From JBJFGR01 sp051892875 (GTDB taxonomy: Bacteria > Pseudomonadota > Gammaproteobacteria > Enterobacterales > Succinivibrionaceae), in the NCBI GenBank assembly GCA_051892875.1, contig JBJFGR010000110.1, forward strand, positions 1 through 40,009: 40,009 nucleotides of DNA, given 5' to 3'. Positions within the stretch are counted from its first letter, which is position 1, and each line of letters opens with the position of its first letter. The position numbers and the translations under genes were made by a program. Of the stretch, positions 6,694 to 15,905 are shown piece after piece. The notes under the pieces are model-generated. The model was not told the origin of the DNA, ran no database searches, and saw only the letters and a list, made by a program, of their open reading frames with translations.

Positions 6694-9363
6694 ATGGCTT
6701 CTTTTTATGAAAATATAAATATAGCAAAAAAATATTACAGACTTATGCTATGGATATTTGCTATAGGTTACTGTTGTATCGTTGTGCTATTAACATACAC
6801 GATACAACTTTTATATAATTCTTATGAAAATCTTCCTAGAGAAGAATATGACCTCAATATATTTCATGGAAAATCTATTTATATCTCCATAATCATCGTT
6901 ACTTCATTGATGATTTATGGTTATTTGAAAGCTTATAAAGAATTAAAAAATAATATCAATGGTTTTAATAGTTACTTAGGAGGTATAAGCCTTTCACTTC
7001 TACTTCAAATAAAAAACATTACTAACAATAACTATCATAAATTTGAAAAATATATATCAAATTACGAATTAGAAATCTTAAAGGATATAGATACGAATGA
7101 ACTGCAAACTTTAAAAAATGTTGTTGAAGAAATGTCTATATCAGCAAAAATACCTTGCCCCAGAATTTTTATAGACCTAATGAATCAAGACATAAATGCG
7201 TATTCTTTATGTTACAATTCAAAAAAATCTTGCATTGGAGTTTCTTATGGTGCTTTAAAACAATTAAAAAGAGATGAGTTACAATCACTCATTGCTTTTG
7301 AATTTAGTGCTATCTGTAACGGATGCACAGAAGCTTCTGTAAAAACTAGTGCATTAATTTCTGCAATGACCATAATATTTAATACAGGTTTATTTTTTGT
7401 TCCACTTTCCGATAATGAAAACTCCTCATATAACTACGAAAGTAACAAAAAAAACAAAAGTAATATAGATGGGGTTCCAGGACTTATACCTATACTCTTT
7501 ATTTGTGCTATTTTAATGAGTATCGGTGCTATTGGTCAAGCATTTGGTTATATAATGAAAAGTCTTATCTCCAAAAAAATGATTATGCTCTGTGATGCCA
7601 CTACTATTAAATATACCAGAAATCCTGTTGCGTTACTTACAACTCTAGATAAAACCTTGATACATAATACTTATACCCAATATATAAATCCTAATTATTC
7701 ACAACTATATTTTGTGTGTAGTATTTTAGCAAATAACACTCATCCAAAAACTAAAGATAGAATGAATATTATTGATTATATAGCTCACGAAGATCCTAAC
7801 ATAAAATATGAATACTATGATGATTATAATAAAGATAATTCAGATATTAATAATAAAACTATTAAAAAAAATCCTGAAAAAAATATCAATTTAACTAATG
7901 GTGCAATTGTATGTACAGCTAATGCTATAAAAGAAACTGTTGATGAAGTTGAAAGAATAAGTAATAAAATAGAGTTAGCATATAATTACAAAATACTCGG
8001 TACTATTTTTAATGATAACGAACAATATCAATTATTTTATAATCAAATGGAAGAGGGGTTCAAAAAACTATTACCTCCTGAATTTTTATTAATGGAATAT
8101 GATGAATTAACTACTCATCTTTATTTATTTAAAAATTTTGTATCAGAATTAGACGATTATGAAGCAAACCGTTTTATCAATATTTTAAATAAAGCTCAAA
8201 ATATTAATAAAAATAATTTAAAACCATCTTTGTTAAGTATTTATTTAGCAAAAAAGACTGTTGAAAATACTAATAAAAAAGTGTTTGAACAAAATTATGG
8301 AAAATTCTGTTCATTTATTTTCTCATATATCCTTAATTATAATAAAAATATACCAATTGATAGTAAAGAACAAATCTTTAGTAAAGCTTATGAAAACATT
8401 TATTCAAAAGTCCCTTCATTTTATTTAACAAATGTAAAAGAAACCTCATTTTTTGAAGCATTAAAAGAAATCTCATGGGCTGAAATAGATTTTAAGAAAA
8501 ATTTTGGTACTGGGTTTAAAATTTTACAAAAAGAATTAATCATAAATTATGAAAGTCAGAATTTTATTTTAGCTTTTATCAACACCTTGATTAATGATAA
8601 CACCCCCCATACATTAAATGAAGAAAGAATTACCACTCCTATAGATAATACCCTACCAGTTAATAATGAACCTTTAACAAAAACTTATGGTGTACTTTTA
8701 AATGCTATTTGCCTAGAACCGAAACATCTTGATACCTATAAAAAATACGGAGATGAAGAGTTTATAAAATCATTAAATGAACCTTCAAAAAAACTTAATA
8801 GCCTAGATGTTCGCAAGATTTTAATACAGTTCATCAATGAATATTGTATTTCATCATACGCTATTCGCAGCAACTTCTATCGTATTATAAGTTCATTAGT
8901 TCGTATAGAAACATCTAATACCAAATTACTAGCATTTTGTGCATTATTATCAAATAAAAACCAAGATTTTAAGTTAGATATTGTTAATGATAAATATTTT
9001 GAAATTGCTTTTGAACGTAACAATATTAGTTCAGAATTTAAAAAGAATGCTATTATTATCTTTAAAAAATTAGTTTACCTAAATAAAGAAAATGGTATTA
9101 ATTATCAAGAAATGATCTATGGAGCTTTGGATTTATTAGATATTGCTCATAATCAATGTGATAATACTACTCCTAGTTATCAACAAGTTTTTCAGGCGTT
9201 ACTCTTTATGACAAAAGTTTCTAAAAAATATCAAGAAAAACTTCTTTTAGGCTTAAAAGCTATTATTGATGCCGACTTTGAAGAAACACCTGAGGAAATT
9301 TTTACCTATGAAGTGATTAGATTGCTACAGTCAGATATTATAAAAAATAACACTGATTTATAA
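6694..9363 (+). CDS. M48-fold membrane pseudoprotease, paralog 2
   Basis: An 889-residue tandem paralog of the preceding gene, aligning without gaps through residue 210, with the same N-terminal SFYENINIAK start and TM pair. The catalytic position reads FEFSA (202-206), so both histidines of HExxH are gone. The third-ligand motif is IMLCD (297-301), lacking both the Glu and the Ala of ExxAD. In the 20-residue window 191-210, 15 residues equal paralog 1 and both ligand positions are among the five that differ. TRNP and NTHP landmarks persist. An insertion rich in Asn, Lys and Ser lies near 238-258. The central TerB-like region and the C-terminal LLLGLKAIIDADFEETPEE segment are retained. AAGG lies upstream of the ATG. 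It is probably co-transcribed with paralog 1. A structural or adaptor role is inference. Confidence 0.8.
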   Translation: MASFYENINIAKKYYRLMLWIFAIGYCCIVVLLTYTIQLLYNSYENLPREEYDLNIFHGKSIYISIIIVTSLMIYGYLKAYKELKNNINGFNSYLGGISLSLLLQIKNITNNNYHKFEKYISNYELEILKDIDTNELQTLKNVVEEMSISAKIPCPRIFIDLMNQDINAYSLCYNSKKSCIGVSYGALKQLKRDELQSLIAFEFSAICNGCTEASVKTSALISAMTIIFNTGLFFVPLSDNENSSYNYESNKKNKSNIDGVPGLIPILFICAILMSIGAIGQAFGYIMKSLISKKMIMLCDATTIKYTRNPVALLTTLDKTLIHNTYTQYINPNYSQLYFVCSILANNTHPKTKDRMNIIDYIAHEDPNIKYEYYDDYNKDNSDINNKTIKKNPEKNINLTNGAIVCTANAIKETVDEVERISNKIELAYNYKILGTIFNDNEQYQLFYNQMEEGFKKLLPPEFLLMEYDELTTHLYLFKNFVSELDDYEANRFINILNKAQNINKNNLKPSLLSIYLAKKTVENTNKKVFEQNYGKFCSFIFSYILNYNKNIPIDSKEQIFSKAYENIYSKVPSFYLTNVKETSFFEALKEISWAEIDFKKNFGTGFKILQKELIINYESQNFILAFINTLINDNTPHTLNEERITTPIDNTLPVNNEPLTKTYGVLLNAICLEPKHLDTYKKYGDEEFIKSLNEPSKKLNSLDVRKILIQFINEYCISSYAIRSNFYRIISSLVRIETSNTKLLAFCALLSNKNQDFKLDIVNDKYFEIAFERNNISSEFKKNAIIIFKKLVYLNKENGINYQEMIYGALDLLDIAHNQCDNTTPSYQQVFQALLFMTKVSKKYQEKLLLGLKAIIDADFEETPEEIFTYEVIRLLQSDIIKNNTDL

Positions 9364-9399
9364 AATAATTATTTGGTAGCTACTTACCAAATAATTATT
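9364..9399. terminator. bidirectional terminator between convergent genes
   Basis: Perfect 15-bp inverted repeat: AATAATTATTTGGTA (9364-9378) with TACCAAATAATTATT (9385-9399) and a 6-nt loop. It starts directly after the stop of the second M48-like gene and lies 14 bp from the lolE stop on the other strand. The AT outer stem provides U-rich tails in both directions. Confidence 0.75.
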
Positions 9400-9412
9400 T
9401 AACTGATTTGTA

Positions 9413-10690
9413 TTACTTACCAGATAACTCTTTTGCAGGGTTTATCTTAGTTGACATATATGAAGGAATTATTGTTGCTACAATTGTTAATATAAAAGCT
9501 ACACCTACAACTAATAATATATCTAGGATATGAACTTCACTCGGAATAAAGTTAATAAAGTAAACCTCTTGCTTTAATATTTGAATACCAAATATATTTT
9601 GAATGCAATTAACAATTTCAGTTAAATATGTTGCTGATAAAGAACCTATGATTGCACCTATTAAGGCGCCAATAATACCGCTTATGATACCACTAGTAAT
9701 AAATGTTAATAAAACAGAACCTCTCTTATATCCCAAAGACATTAAAATTGCTATTTCACTTCTTTTATCATTTATAGCCATTACTAAACTTGAAATAATA
9801 TTAAAACATGCAACAGCCACAATTAACACTAATGCTAAATATAAAATAGTTCTAATCATCTGGATATCTCTATAAAGATTGCCGTATTTCAACATCCAAC
9901 TTTGAACATAGAATCCTCCCATATAATGGTCTAACACATATCTAGTTGCTTCCCTACTATCTTCTTGAGCATTAAAAATATCATATAATTTTACTGAAAA
10001 TTGAGTTGCTGAATCCCTTGGTAAATCTAGTATTTTTTGTGAACTATTTATATGAATAAAACTTATTAGTCCATCTAACTGACCACCTATTTTAAAAATT
10101 GCTTTTACTTTAAAAATAGTTCCTAAAGTAGCCTTTAATGAACCATTGTCACTACTTTCAGCATTAATAAATTCAATATTATCACCAATTTTTACGTGCA
10201 AATGTTTAGCAATCAAATCGCCAATAATAATTCCTGGTAAATTATCAGGATTTTCATCATTCAATACTTCTAAATTTTTAGAATCTTGTATAAACTCATT
10301 TATTCCTAATACTTTACTCTCTAAAGATGGTTCTATTCCTCGTACTTGAATAGGTTTATAAACATTATCTTTATGAATTAATCCATTAATAATAATATTA
10401 GGAGATGCCGCTTTAATTTTTGCTACTTGTTGTAATAAATTTATAACTTTTGATGAATCTTTTATAGCACCAGTAGAGGAAATAATTTCAGCTCCAGGTG
10501 TTATTCCTAATACACGATGGTCTAATTCTCTCTCAAAACCATTCATTGCAGATAAACCAATTATCAAAACAGCTACACCAATAGCAATACCCATTGTAGA
10601 AGCTAAAGAAATAAACTTAGCAAGACTGCTAGATTTTCGAGCTTTTGAAAATCTAAAACCTATCTTTAAAGGCAACAAAAACATAGCCAA
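9413..10690 (-). CDS. lolE: lipoprotein-releasing ABC permease LolE
   Basis: A 425-residue inner-membrane subunit of LolCDE, which extracts outer-membrane lipoproteins from the inner membrane and hands them to LolA. The N-terminus (MAMFLLPLKIGFRF, then GIAIGVAVLIIGLSAMNGFERE) matches E. coli LolE closely. One N-terminal TM helix (about 26-50) is followed by a large periplasmic domain and three C-terminal TM helices (about 280-305, 325-355, 385-410), the MacB-like architecture. The longest frame starts with TTG abutting the lolD stop; an ATG two codons later (10682-10684) is also possible, with AAGGGA serving either. It is last in the lolC-lolD-lolE operon. Confidence 0.93.
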   Translation of the reverse strand: MAMFLLPLKIGFRFSKARKSSSLAKFISLASTMGIAIGVAVLIIGLSAMNGFERELDHRVLGITPGAEIISSTGAIKDSSKVINLLQQVAKIKAASPNIIINGLIHKDNVYKPIQVRGIEPSLESKVLGINEFIQDSKNLEVLNDENPDNLPGIIIGDLIAKHLHVKIGDNIEFINAESSDNGSLKATLGTIFKVKAIFKIGGQLDGLISFIHINSSQKILDLPRDSATQFSVKLYDIFNAQEDSREATRYVLDHYMGGFYVQSWMLKYGNLYRDIQMIRTILYLALVLIVAVACFNIISSLVMAINDKRSEIAILMSLGYKRGSVLLTFITSGIISGIIGALIGAIIGSLSATYLTEIVNCIQNIFGIQILKQEVYFINFIPSEVHILDILLVVGVAFILTIVATIIPSYMSTKINPAKELSGK

Positions 10691-11371
10691 CTATTCCCTT
10701 ATTAAACCATCTTGTATAATGATTTTTCTTTCAAAACTATTTGCAAGTTCAAGATCATGAGTAACAACAACTAATGAGCATTTAGTTTCTGTTCTTAATT
10801 CTTTTAATAATTCAAATACGCTTAGTGCACTTGCACGATCTAAATTACCTGTTGGTTCATCAGCTAACACTAAAGATGGTTTATTTACTATTGCTCTAGC
10901 AATAGCTACTCTTTGTCTTTCTCCACCGGACATTTCACTGCTACGATGATGCATACGATGTGATAAACCAACTTTATTCAAAAGATATTCAACTCTTTCT
11001 TTTATTTCTTTCTTTGGCGTTCCATTTATCAATAAAGGTATAGCCACGTTTTCATAAGCGGTAAAATCTGCTAATAAATGATGAAATTGGTACACAAATC
11101 CTAAATTTTTATTTCTAAAATCTGATAACTTTTTATTTGATAATTTAAATAAATTATTACCCTTAAATAATACTGTTCCTAATGTAGGTGTATCTAAAGT
11201 ACCTAATATATGTAATAAAGTACTTTTTCCAGAACCTGATGAACCAACTACAGCAACTAATTCATTACTTCTTATTTCTAAATTAATACCCTTTAATACG
11301 TGAGTAATTACACTACCTTCTTTATAGTCTTTTGTAACATTTTCTACTTTTAATAAAATTTCTGAATTCAT
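10691..11371 (-). CDS. lolD: lipoprotein-releasing ABC ATPase LolD
   Basis: The 226-residue cytoplasmic ATPase that powers LolCDE. Walker A is GSSGSGKST (43-51). A Q-loop lies in the FVYQFHHLL region, the ABC signature is MSGGERQR (about 146-153), Walker B is LVLADEPTGNLD (about 166-177), and the H-loop histidine is in VVVTHDLEL. Length equals the family norm. The gene lies 6 bp after lolC and directly abuts lolE, showing tight translational coupling. Its ribosome site overlaps the end of lolC (GTGAG). Confidence 0.95.
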   Translation of the reverse strand: MNSEILLKVENVTKDYKEGSVITHVLKGINLEIRSNELVAVVGSSGSGKSTLLHILGTLDTPTLGTVLFKGNNLFKLSNKKLSDFRNKNLGFVYQFHHLLADFTAYENVAIPLLINGTPKKEIKERVEYLLNKVGLSHRMHHRSSEMSGGERQRVAIARAIVNKPSLVLADEPTGNLDRASALSVFELLKELRTETKCSLVVVTHDLELANSFERKIIIQDGLIRE

Positions 11372-11377
11372 AAAAAT

Positions 11378-12607
11378 TTACTCACAACGAAGAGTTTGTA
11401 CAGGATTCATATATGCAGCCTTTAATGATGGATATATTGTAATACCAAAACTAAATAATATTGTAATACATACTATTATTAATACTTGTAATATCTCTAC
11501 CTCATAAGGTATTCCAAAGCCTCCAGCTGATAAATATAAATTTAAACCTAACCATGATAATACAGAATCAATATTATATATTAACAACAATCCCATAATA
11601 ACCCCTAATAAAGAACCAACAATTCCACTTATTGCCCCTTCTACTATAAAAATACCCATTATCTCAAGACGAGACATTCCCATAGTTCGCAAAATTGCTA
11701 TTTCTTGTAATTTACTAGTTACGACCATAACTAGAGCTGATAACATGTTGAAAATAGCCACCATGATAATTAGTGCTAACATTAAACTCATCATAAGTTT
11801 TTCCATAGCAACACTCTGAAAAAAATCACCTTTTTCTTCTCGCCAATCTTTTACTGATAAATTTATATCATATGAGGCAACATTTTTTTTAAAATCATCT
11901 ATCTTAAATGGATCTTCAAGCCAAACTCTAAAACCACTTATATATTTACTATCCATTTTTAATAATCGTTTAACATCCTCAATATTAGCAATTACATTTG
12001 CTTGCTCTCCATCTTGAACACCTATGTAAAAGATACTGGATACTGTAAACAATCGTTGTGCAGGAACTCTACCAAATGGCGTATACCGTACATTAGAAAC
12101 AGATATCAAACGTACTTTATCACCTATATTAACACCTAATTCTTTAGCTAAACTAGACCCAATAATTATTTCATAGCTGTTAGGAACTAAATAATCAAAA
12201 GCCTCACTCCCTGTTGATGATTTTATTAAATCAGCAACTGGATATAAAGAAGGATTAATACCCTGTAACTTTGTTAAAGTTAAGCCTTTTTTACCCTGAA
12301 TCATAATATCATCAGTTACCAATGGTGATATAGCTAAAACATTGCTATCTAATTTAAAATGAGAAATATCATAATCAGCTGATATAACATTATCGTTAGT
12401 AGTTACTATTGCATGAGAAAACGAAGATAGAACACGATCTTTCAATTCACCTTCTAAACCGTTCATGATAGAAACTACTACTATAAGAGCAGCAACCCCC
12501 AACATTATACCTAACATTGATAATATGGCTATAAAAGAAGCAAATCTATGGCTTCCTGAGGATAAAGAATAATTTATCCCTATTGATAAAAATAATGGTC
12601 TAAACAA
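11378..12607 (-). CDS. lolC: lipoprotein-releasing ABC permease LolC
   Basis: A 409-residue LolC-type permease, partner of LolE. The N-terminus MFRPLFLSIGINY aligns with E. coli LolC, followed by LGIMLGVAALIVVVSIMNGLEGE with the first TM helix, a periplasmic domain (about 50-265) and three C-terminal TM helices. LolC is the subunit that recruits LolA. The start is TTG at 12605-12607: alignment to the family demands this N-terminus, there is no nearby in-frame ATG, and GGA lies about 8 nt upstream. It is first of the lol genes and follows the PilZ-like gene after an A/T-only-looking spacer. Confidence 0.92.
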   Translation of the reverse strand: MFRPLFLSIGINYSLSSGSHRFASFIAILSMLGIMLGVAALIVVVSIMNGLEGELKDRVLSSFSHAIVTTNDNVISADYDISHFKLDSNVLAISPLVTDDIMIQGKKGLTLTKLQGINPSLYPVADLIKSSTGSEAFDYLVPNSYEIIIGSSLAKELGVNIGDKVRLISVSNVRYTPFGRVPAQRLFTVSSIFYIGVQDGEQANVIANIEDVKRLLKMDSKYISGFRVWLEDPFKIDDFKKNVASYDINLSVKDWREEKGDFFQSVAMEKLMMSLMLALIIMVAIFNMLSALVMVVTSKLQEIAILRTMGMSRLEIMGIFIVEGAISGIVGSLLGVIMGLLLIYNIDSVLSWLGLNLYLSAGGFGIPYEVEILQVLIIVCITILFSFGITIYPSLKAAYMNPVQTLRCE

Positions 12608-12698
12608 AATAAATCCAAAATATTAAAAATAATCAAAAAAAATTTAAAAAACAAAAATTAAAAAATAAAAATTAAAAAAATAGAAAAATTTAAAAATA
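12608..12698 (-). repeat. A-rich low-complexity spacer
   Basis: Ninety-one bases between the PilZ-like stop and lolC that are almost purely A and T on the plus strand, including two near-copies of AAAAATTAAAAAAT around 12655-12682. In the minus-strand transcript this is a U-rich leader ahead of lolC. No hairpin or open frame is seen. Confidence 0.5.
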
Positions 12699-13244
12699 TT
12701 ATTTTCTGCGTTGAGCTAATAGCTGTCGTTGTATTTCAAAAGATGTTTGAACTATCATTTCTCGATCTTCATTAGAAATACATACAAGATCTATCGTATA
12801 AATACCTTCTTCTATTTTTGAAACTTTTCCATAACAGTAAACAAATAAATTGTGCTCAATAATAAAAATATTAACCCGTAAATAATCATCTATTTTATAT
12901 TTTACATTTGAATTTAATAAATCAACAGTTATTCTATTTCCACTTATGGTTTTTGTTTTAATTGATCTAGAGAAATCTACACTTTGATTAACTATAACAG
13001 ACTGCAATAAATTGATTTTCTTCGACTGCGCAATTATTGCTTTACCTAAACTTAAAAATTCATCTCCATATTCTTTTAATTTTTTTATCTGAGATGAAGT
13101 AATAGACATTACAGGACCACATAATTTAAAAAGCATAGGTTTTTCTAAAAAAAGTTCTTCTTCTGAAGGTTCTTTAAAATCTTTACCTATATACTCAAAA
13201 ATAACATCCGCTGCATATGGTAAATCATATAACTTTTCGGTCAT
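12699..13244 (-). CDS. degenerate PilZ-domain-like protein upstream of lolC
   Basis: A 181-residue soluble protein. The C-terminal half (about 85-181) has the alternating beta-strand pattern of a PilZ domain and ends in a SNEDREMIVQTSFEIQRQLL segment like the end of the PilZ proteins that sit beside lolC in vibrios. PilZ domains usually bind cyclic-di-GMP through RxxxR and (D/N)xSxxG motifs. Neither is clear here: only an RSIKTKTISGN stretch occupies that place, so binding is doubtful. The longest frame begins with TTG at 13256; I prefer the ATG at 13242-13244, which has GAG 7 nt upstream. It probably heads the lolCDE operon. The PilZ assignment rests on context and pattern. Confidence 0.6.
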   Translation of the reverse strand: MTEKLYDLPYAADVIFEYIGKDFKEPSEEELFLEKPMLFKLCGPVMSITSSQIKKLKEYGDEFLSLGKAIIAQSKKINLLQSVIVNQSVDFSRSIKTKTISGNRITVDLLNSNVKYKIDDYLRVNIFIIEHNLFVYCYGKVSKIEEGIYTIDLVCISNEDREMIVQTSFEIQRQLLAQRRK

Positions 13245-13270
13245 TTCTCTACTCAAAAAAATACATATAA

Positions 13271-13305
13271 AATAAAAAGATCCTCATATTATCATATTGA
13301 GGATC
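13271..13305 (-). terminator. terminator after sucD
   Basis: GATCCTCA (13279-13286) pairs with TGAGGATC (13298-13305). On the minus strand the stem is followed by TTTTTATTTTAT. It lies about 57 bp beyond the sucD stop and upstream of the PilZ-like start, separating the two units. Confidence 0.7.
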
Positions 13306-13361
13306 CTAATCTATAAAATTATATTTTAAATAAGATTCTTATGCAACGCACAAGCTTATCT

Positions 13362-14237
13362 TTACTTCCAACCAGTGATTTCACGTAAACCATCTGCAAT
13401 ATCAGCTAAAGATCTAACTGTTTTTACACCAGCCGCTTCTAGTGCAGCAAATTTTTCATTTGCTGTCCCTTTTCCACCAGCAATTATCGCCCCAGCGTGT
13501 CCCATTCTTTTGCCTTTTGGAGCAGTAGCACCTGCAATGTAGGCAACAACAGGTTTTGTAACATTTGCTTTTATAAACGCAGCAGCTTCTTCTTCAGCAG
13601 TTCCACCAATTTCGCCAATCATAACTATTGCTTCAGTATCAGGATCTTCTTGAAACAACTTCAAAATATCAACAAAGTTAGAACCTGGTATTGGATCACC
13701 ACCAATACCTACACATGTTGTTTGACCAAAACCTGCATCCGTTGTCTGTTTTACAGCTTCATAAGTTAAGGTACCACTACGTGAAACAATACCAACCTTA
13801 CCCTTTTTATGAATACTTGCAGGCATAATACCTACTTTACATTCGCCACTTGTTACAATACCTGGACAATTTGGTCCAATCATAGTTACATCAGTGTCTG
13901 ATAAAATACGTTTGATTTGTAACATATCGAGTGTTGGTATACCTTCAGTAATACAAACAATTAACTTTAATCCTGCATCAATTGCTTCTAAAATTGCATC
14001 TTTACAAAATGGTGCAGGAACATAAATCATTGTTGCTGTAGCACCAGTCTGTTGAACAGCTTCAGCTACTGTATTGAATACTGGCAGACCTAAATGAGTT
14101 TGCCCACCCTTTCCTGGTGATACGCCACCTACTAATTTTGTACCATAAGCTAAGCATTGTTCAGAATGGCTAGTACCTTGAGAACCTGTAAAACCCTGAC
14201 AAATAACCTTTGTATCTTTATTAATTAAAATAGACAT
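13362..14237 (-). CDS. sucD: succinyl-CoA synthetase alpha subunit
   Basis: A 291-residue alpha subunit of succinyl-CoA synthetase, which interconverts succinyl-CoA, nucleoside diphosphate and phosphate with succinate, CoA and nucleoside triphosphate. The N-terminal CoA-binding Rossmann domain carries GFTGSQGTSHSEQ. The segment IGPNCPGIV and the phospho-histidine loop MGHAGAIIAGGKGTA near the C-terminus are intact. Length equals the E. coli protein. It lies 14 bp downstream of sucC in a two-gene operon with a terminator after it. Confidence 0.97.
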   Translation of the reverse strand: MSILINKDTKVICQGFTGSQGTSHSEQCLAYGTKLVGGVSPGKGGQTHLGLPVFNTVAEAVQQTGATATMIYVPAPFCKDAILEAIDAGLKLIVCITEGIPTLDMLQIKRILSDTDVTMIGPNCPGIVTSGECKVGIMPASIHKKGKVGIVSRSGTLTYEAVKQTTDAGFGQTTCVGIGGDPIPGSNFVDILKLFQEDPDTEAIVMIGEIGGTAEEEAAAFIKANVTKPVVAYIAGATAPKGKRMGHAGAIIAGGKGTANEKFAALEAAGVKTVRSLADIADGLREITGWK

Positions 14238-14251
14238 AAAACTATCCCACC

Positions 14252-15409
14252 CTACTTAGCGCACTGTACAGACAACTGTGCTGCTTCTTTTAATGAATGA
14301 GCAGCAATAATATTTAACCCACTTTCTGCAAGTTTTTGTGCACCAGCTTCTGCCTGATTACCTTCAAGACGAACTACAACAGGTACTTTAACACCCATTT
14401 CAGCAACGGCACCAATAATACCATCAGCAATCAAATCGCAACGAACAATTCCACCAAAAATATTAACTAAGATACACTTAACATTTTCATCACCTAAAAT
14501 GATTTCAAATGCTTGCATAACTCTTTCTTTTGTTGCAGCACCACCTACATCTAAGAAATTAGCAGGTTCTCCACCAAAAGTCTTGATAATATCCATTGTA
14601 CCCATTGCTAAACCAGCACCATTAACCATACAACCAATATTACCATCTAATGCAACATAGCTTAAATTTGCACTTGTTGCCTTAGCTTCTCTTGGATCAA
14701 CTTGAGTTAAATCGTCCATTTCAGCTAAATCTTTATGACGATATAAAGCGTTTGAATCAATATTAATCTTTGCATCACAGCAGTAGATCTGTTCATCAGA
14801 TGTAACAACTAAAGGATTAACTTCAAGCAATGAAAGATCATTATTTATAAACATCTTATACATACTTAGGAATACTTTGGTGAATTGTTTCATTAAATCA
14901 CCAGTTAAACCTAATTTAAAAGCCAATGCACGAGCTTGGAATGGTTGTGCACCCGCAATTGGATCTATCACAACCTTAAAAATCTTTTCAGGAGTTTCTG
15001 TGGCAACTTTTTCTATTTCCATACCACCTTCAGTTGAAGCAATAAACACAACTCTAGCAGTTGATCTATCAATTGTTGCACCAAGATACATTTCCTTTGC
15101 AATATTTGTACATTCTTCAACAAGGATTTTGCTAACTAATTGTCCCTTTGGTCCAGTCTGAAAAGTTACTATATTTTTACCTAACCAATTCTCTGCAAAA
15201 GAAACAGCATCATCAGCGTTATTTACTAATTTAACGCCACCAGCCTTACCTCTACCACCAGCATGAGCTTGACACTTAACAACGCATTTACCATTCATTT
15301 TAGCAAATGCCTCACCTACTTCTGATGTAGTACTGCAAACAATGCCAAAAGGAACTGGCAAACCACTATTTTTTAGAATTGATTTCGCTTGATATTCATG
15401 TAAATTCAT
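14252..15409 (-). CDS. sucC: succinyl-CoA synthetase beta subunit
   Basis: The 385-residue beta subunit, which carries the ATP-grasp nucleotide-binding domain and the succinate site. It starts MNLHEYQAKSILKNSG, as in the family. The ATP-grasp core (VVKCQAHAGGRGKAGGVKL) spans about 43-62 and a CoA-ligase-type domain with NIFGGIVRCDLIADGI lies near 315-330. It is first gene of the sucCD operon. GGTG upstream of the ATG is the probable ribosome site. It diverges from gltA across a 496-bp gap. No sucAB or sdh genes accompany it here, unlike the enterobacterial cluster. Confidence 0.97.
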   Translation of the reverse strand: MNLHEYQAKSILKNSGLPVPFGIVCSTTSEVGEAFAKMNGKCVVKCQAHAGGRGKAGGVKLVNNADDAVSFAENWLGKNIVTFQTGPKGQLVSKILVEECTNIAKEMYLGATIDRSTARVVFIASTEGGMEIEKVATETPEKIFKVVIDPIAGAQPFQARALAFKLGLTGDLMKQFTKVFLSMYKMFINNDLSLLEVNPLVVTSDEQIYCCDAKINIDSNALYRHKDLAEMDDLTQVDPREAKATSANLSYVALDGNIGCMVNGAGLAMGTMDIIKTFGGEPANFLDVGGAATKERVMQAFEIILGDENVKCILVNIFGGIVRCDLIADGIIGAVAEMGVKVPVVVRLEGNQAEAGAQKLAESGLNIIAAHSLKEAAQLSVQCAK

Positions 15410-15905
15410 TTGATTTCACCGACCTTGGGAAAAACACTTTCGCGTTTAAAACATCCCTAAACTCACTAATTATTTTTACGAATTGAGATTATACAATATT
15501 AGTCAAATAAAAAACAAATAATTCATAAATAAATGAATAAAGTTACACAATAATTAAAGCATTTTTTGTATGTTCAACATAATTTTATATATTATAGACT
15601 GACTTCAATTAAATTTTTGTGTTTCTTAAGTCATAAATTATTCAAAAACACATTTTTATACATTAATTCACAACATAATTACTTATCACTACCATATTTA
15701 TAAAATAATTATGAATTATCTATCACAAAATTAATCAAATGTGCTAAACTGTCAAAAATATTAAATGCAATTTAGCTGTATGTTTAGCAATCAAGGTGTT
15801 TTTATATCTTTTTTCTAGACGATTTGCATAACTTTATGTTTCTTTTCTTTTTCTGCAACAAGATATTACAATATCTAATTGTGGTTTTTTAAAAAGGAGT
15901 AAATC
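15410..15905. other. sucC-gltA divergent intergenic region
   Basis: 496 bases without a supported gene. It must hold the promoters for sucCD (leftward) and gltA (rightward). It is AT-rich and contains -10-like sequences (for example around 15590-15600), but I could not fix a convincing -35/-10 pair or a CRP or ArcA site by eye. No tRNA or stable hairpin is obvious. Confidence 0.4.
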
